From Stomorhina lunata (taxonomy: Eukaryota; Arthropoda; Insecta; Diptera; Rhiniidae), in the NCBI GenBank assembly GCA_933228675.1, contig OW121742.1:19496850-19560849 (forward strand): a stretch of DNA of 64,000 nt, read 5' to 3'. Numbering within the stretch: position 1 is the first letter of the stretch; every line of letters starts with the position of its first letter. Positions 45,084 to 56,384 of the stretch are shown here, in pieces. The notes below the pieces were generated by a model. It ran no database searches. It saw only the letters and a program-made list of their open reading frames with translations, and was not told the origin of the DNA. Position numbers and translations under genes: made by a program.

Positions 45084-45859
45084 GGCCGGAAATTATTCGT
45101 TGGGTTTTAATAATTTCCCAACATTTTCTAACTAATTGGGGTATATTAGGGTTATATTTGGAAGAGAAAATTAATTATGTCGCATTTGGATTGCCAATTA
45201 GAAACAAATTATTTAAACAATTAAAGATATTTGAATGTATATAATAGATTAATTAACAAATAAAGAAAGTAAATAAATTACTTTTATATTTAATTACATG
45301 TAACTATAATTGTTTTACTTTATTACTATTTTTCATATAGAACAACATGAATATGTTTTTCTATTGAAAAAATTGTTTTTTAGAAATGTTTCTAAAATTC
45401 AAATTTTTCTACAGAAAAACATTTTCATGTTGCTCTATATGAAAACTGTACGTTTTACCTAACAACTGCAATGAGGCCGGAAATTATTCGTTGAGTTTTA
45501 ATAATTTCCCAAAATTTTCTAACTAATTGGGGTATATTAGGGTTATATTTGGAAGAGAAAATTAATTATGCCGCATTTGGATTGCCAATTAGAAACAAAT
45601 TATTTAAACAATTACAGATATTTGAATGTATATAATAGATTAATTAACAAATAAAGAAAGTAAATAAATTACTTTTATATTTAATTACATGTAACTATAA
45701 TATTTTTACTTTATTACTATTTTTCATATAGAACAACATGAAAATGTTTTTCTATTGAAAAAATTGTATTTTAGAAATGTTTCTAAAATTCAAATTTTTC
45801 TACAGAAAAACATTTTCATATTGCTCTATATGAAAACTGTACGTTTTACCTAACAACTG
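45078..45859. repeat. Tandem duplication, 2 x 391 bp, at the Golgin104 3' end
   Basis: 45078-45468 and 45469-45859 are about 97% identical. The unit starts in the last Golgin104 codon (CAATGAGGCCGG) and includes the stop, the 3' UTR and an AATAAA (45259 and 45650). Each copy holds an inverted repeat with about 35-bp arms (45330-45445; 45721-45836) beginning TTTTCATATAGAACAACATG. The second copy can only add alternative poly(A) sites. Confidence 0.9.
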
Positions 45860-45947
45860 GAACATGCTTCATCTGTTTTTGGCAAAAGTAATTTGGCAGA
45901 ATTTGAACACAAGAACATACCACTAGTTTTTACAAATTTAACTTATC

Positions 45948-45953
45948 TTTATT
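45948..45953 (-). terminator. Poly(A) signal of mRpS34
   Basis: AATAAA on the minus strand, 47 bp beyond the mRpS34 stop codon and about 90 bp from the end of the Golgin104 duplication. Confidence 0.5.
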
Positions 45954-45999
45954 CCATTTTTGTGTTCCTTCAAATAGTTGCAACAATAACACACAACAT

Positions 46000-46637
46000 T
46001 TATAATACACCCTCATACAATTTCTGGCCAACAGTTGAAGGCTTGCCCAGTCCCATAACCATTTCGATGGTGGGTTTTTCGCCGTCCTTGGCTAAACGCA
46101 CAAATTTATTATCATTTCGTTTGAAATGGACTTTCATCATGGGATTCTGTTTACCAGTCTCGGCTGTTATAAACTCACGTAGCAAAGGAGGAAACTCCAC
46201 TTGAGGGGACAAGATTTTCTCACTAACTTTACTGTTGTTTTGTAAATATTTGGCTTCATCCTCCTTGTCCACCAATTCATAGTCGGCCTTGTAGCTAGTG
46301 CTATAGATTTCAATGGGTTTGGGTAGAGTAACACCGCGCCAGGTCTTTTCCACAGTGACTTTAACTTTGCGGGCAGAAGTGGGATCCTGATAGAAAAATA
46401 TGAGAAATGTAAAAAAATTTGATTTATCTAAGGGGCAAAATAATTCAAACTCACTTGATGGTCCACTGTTTGTACTTTTAAGATTCTCAAATAGCAGGGC
46501 TCTTGGTAACGCTGGAACATGTTGCGCACCACCAGACGGCCAACTCCATAATCCTTTAAGTCACCCACAATTTCCCAAAGCGTCTTACCCTTGAAATCTG
46601 TTTTACGTCCAAAATATTTGACAACATTTGCAGCCAT
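46000..46637 (-). CDS. mRpS34: Mitochondrial small-subunit ribosomal protein mS34
   Basis: Two exons on the minus strand, 46637-46455 and 46386-46000, joined in phase 0 (CAA|GTGAGT ... TATCAG|GA), give 189 aa. The N-terminal block with KTLWEIVGDLKDYGVGRLV and the YLRILKV region, followed by the basic VKVTVEKTWRG segment and the C-terminal LAKDGEKPTIEMVMGLG, identify MRPS34, a metazoan-specific protein of the mitochondrial 28S subunit. Length agrees with insect members. No classical presequence stands out; the N-terminus begins directly with the conserved part. Tail to tail with Golgin104; its promoter is shared or closely spaced with the + strand exon starting near 46850. Confidence 0.93.
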
Positions 46638-46769
46638 TTTATATGTTTATTGATTATGACAATTCAATTTTAATTTATTAATTTGTAAAGTAAACTTTTC
46701 TGATTACGTTAATATCGGCATGCAATTGACAATTTTTAGTGCTTGTTCTTATTAGAAAAAAAGAAAAAC

Positions 46770-46860
46770 AAAAGCAAACAGCTGATAGAACGTAACTACA
46801 CTGGTAGTAAGTTACTACACAACTACTAGTAGTGTAATAACGCATAACGGTTCGAGCGGT
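46770..46860. promoter_or_regulatory. Probable bidirectional promoter
   Basis: Lies between the mRpS34 start (46637, minus) and the + strand non-coding exon. Contains CAGCTGAT (about 46779), the fly E-box core-promoter motif, and a dyad-rich stretch with ACTACTAGTAGTGT (about 46820). No TATA box. Confidence 0.4.
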
Positions 46861-47313
46861 AAAATTTTTCTTCTTCGTGATTGCTCGTTAATAGTTTGAT
46901 TAATTTATTAAATTTAGTGTTAAATACTAAAGTTTAAATAAATATAAGAGCATAAATGTTTAAAGTGAAGTGTTAGCTTTAAGTGTTAGTAAAATCAAAT
47001 TCCTACAATCATTAAAAGTAGTGAATATATAAGTGCAAATTGCAGCGTCAGTTAAAGTTTCATGTTGTTGTTGTTGGGCTTTTAGTTTGCAACGAAAATA
47101 TTTTGTTCAAATCTTTTAATATTATGCTTTCTTGATCTTTTGTTTATTATAAAGTGTTTCTTTGTTAGCTATAAGTAATAAAAAGTCTTTGTATATGTTT
47201 TCTTTAATGGAAAAAGCCTGTGCTTTAATAAAGTGTTATAAAAAAAGTTGGCCACACATCCAGTGGCCACCAAAGTTCCTCAACCTCTATTCCAGCTACT
47301 AACAGTCCGGAAG
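46860..47313 (+). other. Candidate 5' non-coding exon of an unidentified + strand gene
   Basis: The region ends in a perfect donor, GGAAG|GTAAGT, at 47313. Its composition (many AAGTGTTAGT and AAATATAAG words, a CAGCGTCAG element, a short 38-codon frame from about 47194) is typical of long fly 5' UTRs. No coding exon on the + strand is found downstream in this window, so the first intron either exceeds 16 kb or the transcript is non-coding. The 5' boundary is approximate. Confidence 0.45.
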
Positions 47314-48060
47314 GTAAGTTATTGGTATTATTGTGTTACTTAAAATGTATTTATTCAAATTTATTAGATTTTAGGAACATTAATGTCAAAGGTAGTGAAA
47401 TATAAGCAAATTCAATTACTTTAAATGTGGAAACATGGCACTTAGTGGTTGGTTGTAATGGTATTGATTATGGAGTCAAAGAAATAACATCTGTAGGTGC
47501 AGATCTATGTCCTAGGTTTAATTGTTAAAATAGTTTTGGATTTTAAATAATAAGTTCGTGCCTTATTATGTTTGCAATGTTTTTAAATACAGTTCCTCCA
47601 TATATGTATGTATATCGCTGGGACCAATCTAAGAAAATTCCTTAACTATGGTGGATTCCGATTTTCTATTTCCAGTAGTACATATTTATCCCTCAAACAA
47701 TATTATACATAACAGCTGTGGGGTTGACTAAGCTAGTTTTTCTTTATTTGTTCGTTTGAGACACAAACTGCTCTAAGAAACATATTACAATAAACAATTA
47801 AATCTTATATAAAAATTTTAAAATGTTTACATTCTGCACCATCATAGTTGGCAATATTTGTATATTTTTAATAAAATCGATCTACTCTGAATCACATCCT
47901 GAGCCCTTAAACGTTCGCCCGTCTTTAGGTTAGCTATTTGCCCATGTTAACTTTTAATATACATATGTATGAAATTTGTTCATTAATAATTTGAATTTGA
48001 AACTTTAGCCTAGAAAAAGTTGGTTGTAAAATATTTTGCTAAAAAAAAAATTGTATGTAA
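47314..48060. other. Probable intron sequence, nothing recognised
   Basis: Sequence of moderate AT content without open frames or repeats. Confidence 0.4.
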
Positions 48061-49250
48061 AATATGTATTTTATTGCAAATATTATTAAATTTTCAAAGT
48101 TTTTCACAAAAAAGTTTTCATTATAAAAAATTTTTCCATAGAATTCCATTGAAAAATGTTTTCATAGAAAAATTTTCATTATGAAAATTTTTTCATAGAA
48201 AAATTTTCCTTATGAAAATTTTTTCATAGAAAAATTTTCCTTATGAAAATTTTTTCATTATGATTTTTTTTGCGTAGAAAAATTTTCATTATAAATTTTT
48301 TTTATAGAAAAATTTTCATTGTGATAATTTTTTTCATAGAAAAATTTTCCTTATGAAATTTTTTTTCATACGAAAATTTTAATTTTGAACATCTTTTCAT
48401 AAAAAATTTTCATTATGAAAATTTTTTCATAGAAAAATTTTCATTCTGCAAATTATTTTGTAGAATAATTTTCATTATGCAAACTTTTTCATAAAGAAAT
48501 TTTCCTTATTAAAATTTTCATTATGAAAATATTTTCATAGAAAAATTTTTATTATGAGTTTTTTTCATAGAAAAATTTTCATTATGAATTTTTTTTCATA
48601 GAAAAATTTTCATTATAAAAATTTTTTTCATAGAAAAATTTTCATTATGAAATTTTTTTTTCATAGAAACATTTTCATTATGAAAATTTTTTATAGAAAC
48701 ATTTTCATTATGAAATATTTTTTATAGAAAAATTTTCATTGTGAAAATTTTTTTCATAGAAAAATTTTCATTATATTTTTTTTTGCATAGACAAATTTAA
48801 TTATAAAATTTTTTTCATAGAACAATTTTCATTTTAAATTTTTTTTGTAGAAAAATTTTCGTTATGAATTTTTTTATAGAAAAATTTTCATTATGAAAAT
48901 TTTATTGTGAAATTTTTTTTATGAAAAAATTTTATTATGAAATTTTTTCATAGATAAAATTTTATTATGTAAATTTTTCATAGAAAAATATCATTATTAA
49001 AATTTTTACTACATATAAAAATTTTTCCTCAGGAAAAATTTCATCATGAAAATTTTTTTCATAGTAAAGTTATCATTATGAAATTTTTTTCACAGAAAAT
49101 TTTTTATTATGAAGTCTTTTTCTTAAAAAAAGTTTTGTTATAAAAATTTCAGTACATAAATTTTTTGATATAAAATTGTCAATAGAAATTTTTCCATTAA
49201 AAAATGTTGAATACGAAATTTTTATTATAGAAATTTGTTCAAACAAAAAT
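48061..49250. repeat. Decayed tandem array G, about 30-bp unit
   Basis: About 38 diverged copies of TTTTTCATAGAAAAATTTTC + ATTATGAAAA. Same plan as arrays C/D (palindromic core around ATAGAAAAATTTT), but with a TCATAG core and far more substitutions and indels, so it is older or not being homogenised. Confidence 0.85.
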
Positions 49251-50096
49251 TTTCAAGTTTTATCTACAAACATATTCAATAAAAATAAAAAGTAAACAAC
49301 GATCAGCTGTTTCGTTTATTTTTGGCCATATTTACATAACTGCGGTTTTACACTAGTTCGTACTTACACCTTTGCCCATATTTACATCATTAACCGTATT
49401 TACAAATTAAGATCCTCTTGTTTCCTCGTCATAATTACAAAGCGGAAATCCGCTAATAGACAGGAAATGAATTTAAAAATTAAAAAATTAAACAAGCGGA
49501 ATTTCCTGTCCGTATTTACACAACAAAAATTGTTAAACCATTTTTTTTTAGAAAAATTGTCAATAGAAGTTCGTATTTTTTTTTTTTTTGCTATTTACAT
49601 ATCCAATTAAAATAAATAAAAAGCAGTTTAGTTTCTTCTTTGCCAAAATTAGCACTTACACCTTTGTCCTTTATTATTGGAAATTGTTATTTGAAGTTTA
49701 AAATTTGATTAACTGAATATTTTCAAAGGAAATTTGTAAAAAACAGCTAATTTAGAAATTGAAAATGTTAAAAAATAGTATACAGTTTTTTATAGGTTTT
49801 CTTTGTGCTTAATTTTTTTTCAAGCTGCTCTTAAGTCTAGCGATTTTGGTACAATTTTCTTGGTACTTTTTATTTTGAAGAAAATTTAACGCTTTATTGA
49901 CTCTGAATATTTCATTTATTATGTAAATATTTTGAACTCATTTTAAGTATTGAAAATTTCCTTCAATTACAAAACATAAGAGTTAACGCTGATTAAGTTG
50001 CTAACAAATTTGAACAAAATTTACTTATACTAACGATATTGTGCTTAATAATTATAGACTTTCTTTTAAATATTTTTAATATAAGTACTTCTTCAA
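49251..50096. other. Intergenic, with a weak diverged duplication
   Basis: ACTTACACCTTTGCCC (about 49364) and ACTTACACCTTTGTCC (about 49653) lie in similar surroundings, hinting at an old duplication of about 290 bp. A short dyad with ACAGGAAAT / ATTTCCTGT lies at about 49460-49512. No gene. Confidence 0.35.
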
Positions 50097-50102
50097 TTTA
50101 TT
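50097..50102 (-). terminator. Poly(A) signal of the DUF745-like gene
   Basis: AATAAA on the minus strand, about 110 bp past the stop codon. Confidence 0.5.
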
Positions 50103-50212
50103 CGCTTTAATTAAAAATACCATAGATTACATGATTACAATACTCATTAGCCAGATAAGAAAATTAACAATAATAGGAATTCCTTCAGATCACACATTTT
50201 GTGTTAATCTAA

Positions 50213-51337
50213 TTATTTGCCATATGAACGTTTAGATTTCTTTGGACGTCTCTCAACTGATGAAACATGATTTGAAGGGCTGCTATGTTGTGAATGATCA
50301 AATGGTTGGGCATCTTCATAAGAATCTTCATCGCCTGAACTATTTTGCACACTTTCGTGCAGTTCTAAAGTTGCATGTGCAGCGGCTTTTGATGCATTCA
50401 CTTGAGCTTCTGCTGCTGCTGAAGAAGCTTTTAGAGTAGCCTCTTTTGTAGCTTCATAATCTATACTGGCTTGCTTCAGTTGCTCCTCTACCTGTTCCAA
50501 TCTTGATTTGGCCTGTCCAACCATAGCCGATTGAGATGCCAATTGATTGGATACCTCTTGAGAGGCTTGATCTGCATGATCGGCTACAGCTTTTGCACTA
50601 TTAAGAGCTGCTGTTAGAATGGAAATATGATTGCGGGCAGATTGGGCTGTTTGCTGTGCCAATTTGGCAGCAGTTTTTGCTGACTGTAATTGTTCTAGTT
50701 CACGGGAAAGAGCTCTTTGAGCATTACCCGCTTGATGCTGTAGCTCTTGCAAAAGTACCTGTTTACCTTCTAAGGCTGCTTGGGCGGTTTGAGCCGCTTG
50801 AGAAGCAGCCTGAGCTAAACTGTTTTTGGCCAAAAAAGCCGCCTGTTTGGCTGCTGCATGTTGCGAGGCCACGGCACTATAAGCTTGGTTAGCTGAACCT
50901 TGAGCTATTGAACGCAAACCACTACCAATGCTATAACCCGATTTGTGACCATTCGAAGACGGTTCACTGGCTAAATGATAAGATGGTGCATTTGCTGGGT
51001 GTGATGAGCCACTGGATGAACTTATTTTGTATTCATAGTAACTATTGTCGTATTTGTTCTCCACCGTACTACTACCACCTCCACTGGGTGCTTCGTGATC
51101 TGAAGCTGAGTGTGGTACTTGAGGCTCAAATAACGCACCACTACTATGTGAATGGCCACTACCCTGTGTTTGGTACGTACTATAACCATTACGTTTTGTT
51201 AGACTTCCCACTGTTTCCTCAGAACAGTGCAGTGCTAAAATTATAATTCAGAAAAAATCTATTCATTTACGAAGTTTACTCTGTAACTTACCTAAAATGA
51301 CGCAGGCTACTATTTGTATATTAATCCCGTTATACAT
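50213..51337 (-). CDS. Secreted alanine/glutamine-rich coiled-coil protein, DUF745 type
   Basis: Two exons on the minus strand: 51337-51292, encoding almost only a signal peptide (MYNGINIQIVACVILALHC), and 51234-50213, giving 355 aa. After the signal peptide residues 25-110 are Ser/Gly/His/Tyr-rich. Residues about 120-290 form one long Ala/Gln-rich helix (SLAQAASQAAQTAQAALEGK, LNSAKAVADHADQASQE, SAAAEAQVNASKAAAH), the pattern of the insect-specific DUF745 family as I remember it. The tail is acidic and then basic (RRPKKSKRSYGK). The biochemical role is unknown; its structure suggests an extracellular or matrix protein. A TATA box at 51391 indicates a regulated, tissue-specific promoter. The isolated ORF starts at MGSLTKRNG, but the spliced signal-peptide exon makes that start unlikely. 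Confidence 0.85.
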
Positions 51338-51390
51338 TACTATTCAACAATAATTTATGGAATGTCCACCTTCAGCTTGTTAAACATCAA

Positions 51391-51397
51391 TTTTATA
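51391..51397 (-). promoter_or_regulatory. TATA box of the DUF745-like gene
   Basis: TATAAAA on the minus strand, 54 bp before the ATG, next to a GC-rich CCGCGG. It predicts a short leader of about 25 nt. Confidence 0.6.
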
Positions 51398-52300
51398 CCG
51401 CGGTAATGGAAATTACTACATAAGCCTTAACTTAGTCAACCGTTTCAAATTTTTTTCCATGTCCAATATTTTGTTATCATGTTGGTAATGCTTTTAAACA
51501 AAATTACTTGTAAATACACAGAGTGTTTGCTCCGAAAATGTTTGAAAGCCATTTTTACTTGTTGCTGGTCTATTGTAACTAAATCAATTGCAGTTAACTC
51601 TTCCATTTAATATAATTGATTATTTGCGGAAGTTTTAAAAATAGTTTTTTTTCAGTTTATAACCATTTGGCACGTATGTTTGATTTTATTTTATTTTGGA
51701 GGAGCTATAAAAATGGGTGTTTGCGCGTACAAGTGGACTTTTATTGTTAACATGGGGAAGAAGTTGTAATGAATTCGGGAGCTTCTTTTACTATTCATGA
51801 TTTGTGATGCTTATTTATTTCATATTACTCGGTTCTCGATAACTTGTTGAAATAAAAATTTTTCAGATGGTTAAGAAAATTGTTTAAATATTCTGGAGAA
51901 TTTTAAGACTCTTTTAACTCAAACCTACAACTCCTGAAACTTGATGGTGTAATATTATACAATCTGGACATTCTGGTTTCTCAATACTTAACCTTTTTGC
52001 GATCTCTAGAGAGCCTGATTATATAGCAACATTACCTGCTTAGGTTGGCATAGGTAAGGTTAGTGTGCGAGTCTGATAATCAGACCCAAAAGTTTATTGT
52101 GAACCCAAAGTTAGCCCACGACATGTCGAGGACAGAGAATATGTATATTTACTACAAGGGAATTAATTTAGCTAAACAGTTGTAATGGCATTAAATCTCT
52201 GCCTAATTGCTACATAATCAGATGGCCTTCATGCTATAGTTATTTGGAGAAGACACCAAACCTTATTATAAGATTGACAACTGTCAGTGCAGTAAACAAA
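51398..52300. other. Intergenic with a dispersed-repeat fragment
   Basis: TAGGTTGGCATAGGTAAGGT followed by GTGCGAGTCTGATAATCAGA (about 52041-52085) resembles a repeat common in calyptrate genomes, from memory. Otherwise nothing recognised. Confidence 0.35.
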
Positions 52301-52314
52301 TAACTTGAAAATGT

Positions 52315-52400
52315 GGTTTTTAAATTACTCGGAAAATCGATTAATAGTTAAAAATTACTCGGGTTACTCGAGTAAAATATTAATCTTAAAATTACTCGAG
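52315..52400. repeat. ACTCGAGTAA / CGATTAAT block left of array F
   Basis: Contains AAATTACTCGG, AATCGATTAATAG, GTTACTCGAGTAAA and AATTACTCGAGTAG. The same words occur in reverse at 55797-55860 on the other side of array F, suggesting the two ends of one element. Confidence 0.5.
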
Positions 52401-52850
52401 TAGAATTCTTCCATAAACTTTTTATATATATTTTGTTAATAAGAAGTAATACCACAAATTTTCTAATAAAATTATAGTGTTTTATTAACAAAAATATAAA
52501 ACAATAATAAAACAAAATATTTTTAATAACTAAAATATTGACAGTCAAACATTTTGTATTTAACGATTTGATACAAATTTTTATTTTGAAAGTGGTTTAA
52601 ATCCCATATATTTTTCAATTTAAAAGAAAAAATTATTCTAACAAAATAAAAGTTTCAAATTTATTTGTTTTTTAAGTGGATTAAGTCCAATACATTTTTA
52701 AATTCTAAAATAAATATTTACTAGAACAGAGTAAAAGTTTAACTTATTTTCATAGTAGTACGAGTCTAAGATTGTTTTAATTGATATTTAAAAGTATTTG
52801 AAATTTCCTACAATTGAATAACAAAAATACTGATAATTTAGCAAAATGAT
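52401..52850. other. AT-rich flank of array F
   Basis: Holds a diverged direct repeat (AAGTGGTTTAAATCCCATAT at about 52589 and AAGTGGATTAAGTCCAATAC at about 52674). No gene; the 66-aa minus frame here is background. Confidence 0.4.
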
Positions 52851-55775
52851 TTTTATAGGAAATTATTCAATAATTAACTTTTTATAGGAAATTGTTCAAA
52901 AATTTACTTTTTATAGGAAATTTTTCAAAAATTTACTTTTTATACGAAATTTTTCAAAAATTTACTTTTTATAGAAAATTTTTCAAAAATTTACTTTTTA
53001 TAGGAAATTTTTAAAAAATTGACTTTTTATAGGAAATTTTTCAAAAATTTACTTTTTATAGGAAATTTTTCAAAAATTTACTTTTTATAGGAAATTTTTC
53101 AAAAATTTACTTTTTATAGGAAATTTTTCAAAAATTTACTTTTTATAGGAAATTTTTCAAAAATTTACTTTTTATAGGAAATTTTTCAAAAATTTACTTT
53201 TTATAGGAAATTTTTCAAAAATTTGAGTTTTATAGAAAATTTTTCAAAAATTTACTTTTTATAGGAAATTTGTCAAAAATTTACTTTTTATAGGAAATTT
53301 TTCAAAAATTTACTTTTTATAGGAAATTTTTCAAAAATTTACTTTTTATAGGAAAATTTTCAAAAATTTACTTTTTATAGGAAATTTTTCAAAAATTTAC
53401 TTTTTATAGGAAATTTTTCAAAAATTTACTTTTTATAGGAAATTTTTCAAAAATTTACTTTTTACAGGAAATTTTTCAAAAATTTACTTTTTATAGGAAA
53501 TTTTTCAAAAATTTACTTTTTATAGGAAATTTTTCAAAAATTTACTTTTTATAGGAAATTTTTCAAAAATTTACTTTTTATAGGAAATTTTTCAAAAATT
53601 TACTTTTTATAGGAAATTTTTCAAAAATTTACTTTTTATAGGAAATTTTTCAAAAATTTACTTTTTACAGGAAATTTTTCAAAAATTTACTCTTTATAGG
53701 AAATTTTTCAAAAATTTACTTTTTATAGGAAATTTTTTAAAAAATTTTCTTTTATAGGAAATTTTTCAAAAATTTACTTTTGATAAGAAATTTTTCAAAA
53801 ATTTACTTTTTATAGGAAATTTTTCAAAAATTTACTTTTTATAGGAAATTTTTCAAAAATTTATTTTTTATAGGAAATTTGTCAAAAATTTACTTTTAAT
53901 CGGAAATTTTTCAAAAATTTACTTTTTATAGGAAATTTTTTTAAAAATTTACTTTTTATAGGAAATTTTTCAAAAATTTACTTTTTATAGGAAATTTTCA
54001 AAAATTTGCTTTTTATAGGAAATTTTTCAAAAATTTACTTTTTATAGGAAATTTTTCAAAAATTTACGTTTTATAGGAAATTTTTCAAAAATTTACGTTT
54101 TATAGGAAATTTTTCAAAAATTTACGTTTTATAGGAAATTTTTCAAAAATTTACTTTTTATAGGAAATTTTTCAAAAATTTACTTTTTTTTGCAAATTTT
54201 TCAAAAATTTACTTTTTATAGGAAATTTTTCAAAAATTTATTTTTTATAGGAAATTTTTCAAAAATTTACTTTTTATAGGAAATTTTTCAAAAATTTACT
54301 TTTTATAGGAAATTTTTCAAAAATTCACTTTTTATAGGAAATTTTTCAAAAATTTACTTTTTATAGGAAATTTTTCAAAAATTTGCTTTTTGTAGGAAAT
54401 TTTTCAAAAATTTACTTTTTATAGGAAATTTTTCAAAAATTTACTTTTTATAGGAAATTTTTCAAAAATTTACTTTTTATAGGAAATTTTTCAAAAATTT
54501 ACTTTTTATAGGAAATTTTTCAAAAATTTACTTTTTATAGGAAATTTTTCAAAAATTTACTTTTTATTGTAAATTTTTCAAAAATTTACTTTTTTTTGGA
54601 AATTTTTCAAAAATTTACTTTTTTTTGCAAATTTTTCAAAAATTTACTTTTTATAGGAAATTTTTCAAAAATTTTCTTCTTATCGGAAATTTTTCAAAAA
54701 TTTACTTTTTATAGGAAATTTTTCAAAAATTTACTTTTTATAAGAAATTTTTCAAAAATTTACTTTTTATAGGAAATTTTTCAAAAATTTACTTTTTATA
54801 GGAAATTTTTTAAAAATTTACTTTTTATAGGAAATTTTTCAAGAATTTACTTTTTATAGGAAATTTTTCAAAAATTTACTTTTTATAGGAAATTTTTCAA
54901 AAATTTACTTTTTATAGGAAATTTTTCAAAAATTTACTTTTTATAGGAAATTTTTCAAAAATTTACTTTTTATAGGAAATTTTTCAAAAATTTACTTTTT
55001 TATAGGAAATTTTTCAAAAATTTACTTTTTATAGGAAATTTTTCAAAAATTTACTTTTTATAGGAAATTTTTCAAAAATTTACTTTTTATAGGAAATTTT
55101 TCAAAAATTTACTTTTTATAGGAAATTTTTCAAAAATTTACTTTTTATAGGAAATTTTTCAAAAATTTACTTTTTATAGGAAATTTTTCAAAAATTTACT
55201 TTTTATAGGAAATTTTTCAAAAATTTACTTTTTATAGGAAATTTTTCAAAAATTTACTTTTTATAGGAAATTTTTCAAAAATTTACTTTTTATAGGAAAT
55301 TTTTCAAAAATTTACTTTTTATAGGAAATTTTTCAAAATTTTTAGTTTTATAGGAAATTTTTTAAAAATTTACTTTTCATAGGAAATTTTTCAAAAATTT
55401 ACTTTTTATAGGAAATTTTTCAAAAATTTACTTTTTATGGGAAATTTTTCAAAAATTTACTTTTTATAGGAAATTTTTCAAAAATTTACTTTTTATAGGA
55501 AATTTTTCAAAAATTTACTTTTTATAGGAAATTTTTCAAAAATTTGCGTTTTATAGGAAATTTTTCAAAAATTTGCGTTTTATAGGAAATTTTTCAAAAA
55601 TTTGCGTTTTATAGGAAATTTTTCAAAAATTTGCGTTTTATAGAAAATTTTTCAAAAATATGCGTTTTATAGAAAATTTTTCAAAAATTTGCGTTTTATA
55701 GAAAATTTTTCAAAAATTTACTTTTACAGGAAATTTTTCAAAAATTTACTTTTTACAAGAAATTTAATTTTTTTT
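52851..55775. repeat. Tandem array F, 29-bp unit identical to array E
   Basis: About 100 copies of the ATAGGAAATTTTTC + AAAAATTTACTTTTT unit in the same orientation as array E, 31 kb away. Variant units (TTTTTTGCAAATTT, TTTTTTGGAAATTT, TTTGCGTTTTATAG) cluster at about 54180, 54570-54640 and 55540-55700. Confidence 0.95.
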
Positions 55776-55796
55776 TTTATAGAAAATAGTCATTTT

Positions 55797-55860
55797 AATT
55801 TACTCGAGCGATTAATCGATTTAATTTTTCCGATTAATCGAGCAAACATTACTCGAGGAT
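55797..55860. repeat. ACTCGAG / GATTAATCG block right of array F
   Basis: TTTACTCGAGCGATTAATCG, then CCGATTAATCGAGC and ATTACTCGAGGATA. It mirrors the left block at 52315-52400. Confidence 0.5.
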
Positions 55861-56384
55861 ATTATCAGGTAATCCCGTTTAAAAAAAAAGATAATAAAAA
55901 GATAATTTCAAATATTTTCATTGGCACTATTAAAACCCTACATTGTAAAGATCAATTAAAAACATCTTAAAATTTATTTTTTATACAAAAACTTTATTTA
56001 AATAAAAAATAAATTAAATACATTATATAAAACATTAAATAATAAAAACTAATTTCAATTTTCAAACATCCTAAGTAGATTAAGCTCTTGACCATCTTTC
56101 TAGAGACAAAAAGCTGGTAAAAGTCATTCCTTATTTGATCACGTTCACAAAATCTCAATTGATAACAAAAAATGTATAATATATAAAATAAAAAACAATA
56201 AATAGTTGAGAGCACACTCGCTTACAACACTAACAATAAATTAAAAAAGAAGTCGTTAAAAAGTGGTGAAAACAAAAAACTACTACAAAAATAAAAACAT
56301 GGCGATTTAGAAATGAAATTCAAATATGTCACGTGAAGAGCAACAATTGTTGCGCCGCGTTGAAGTTTGTGGGTTAAAGCCTAA

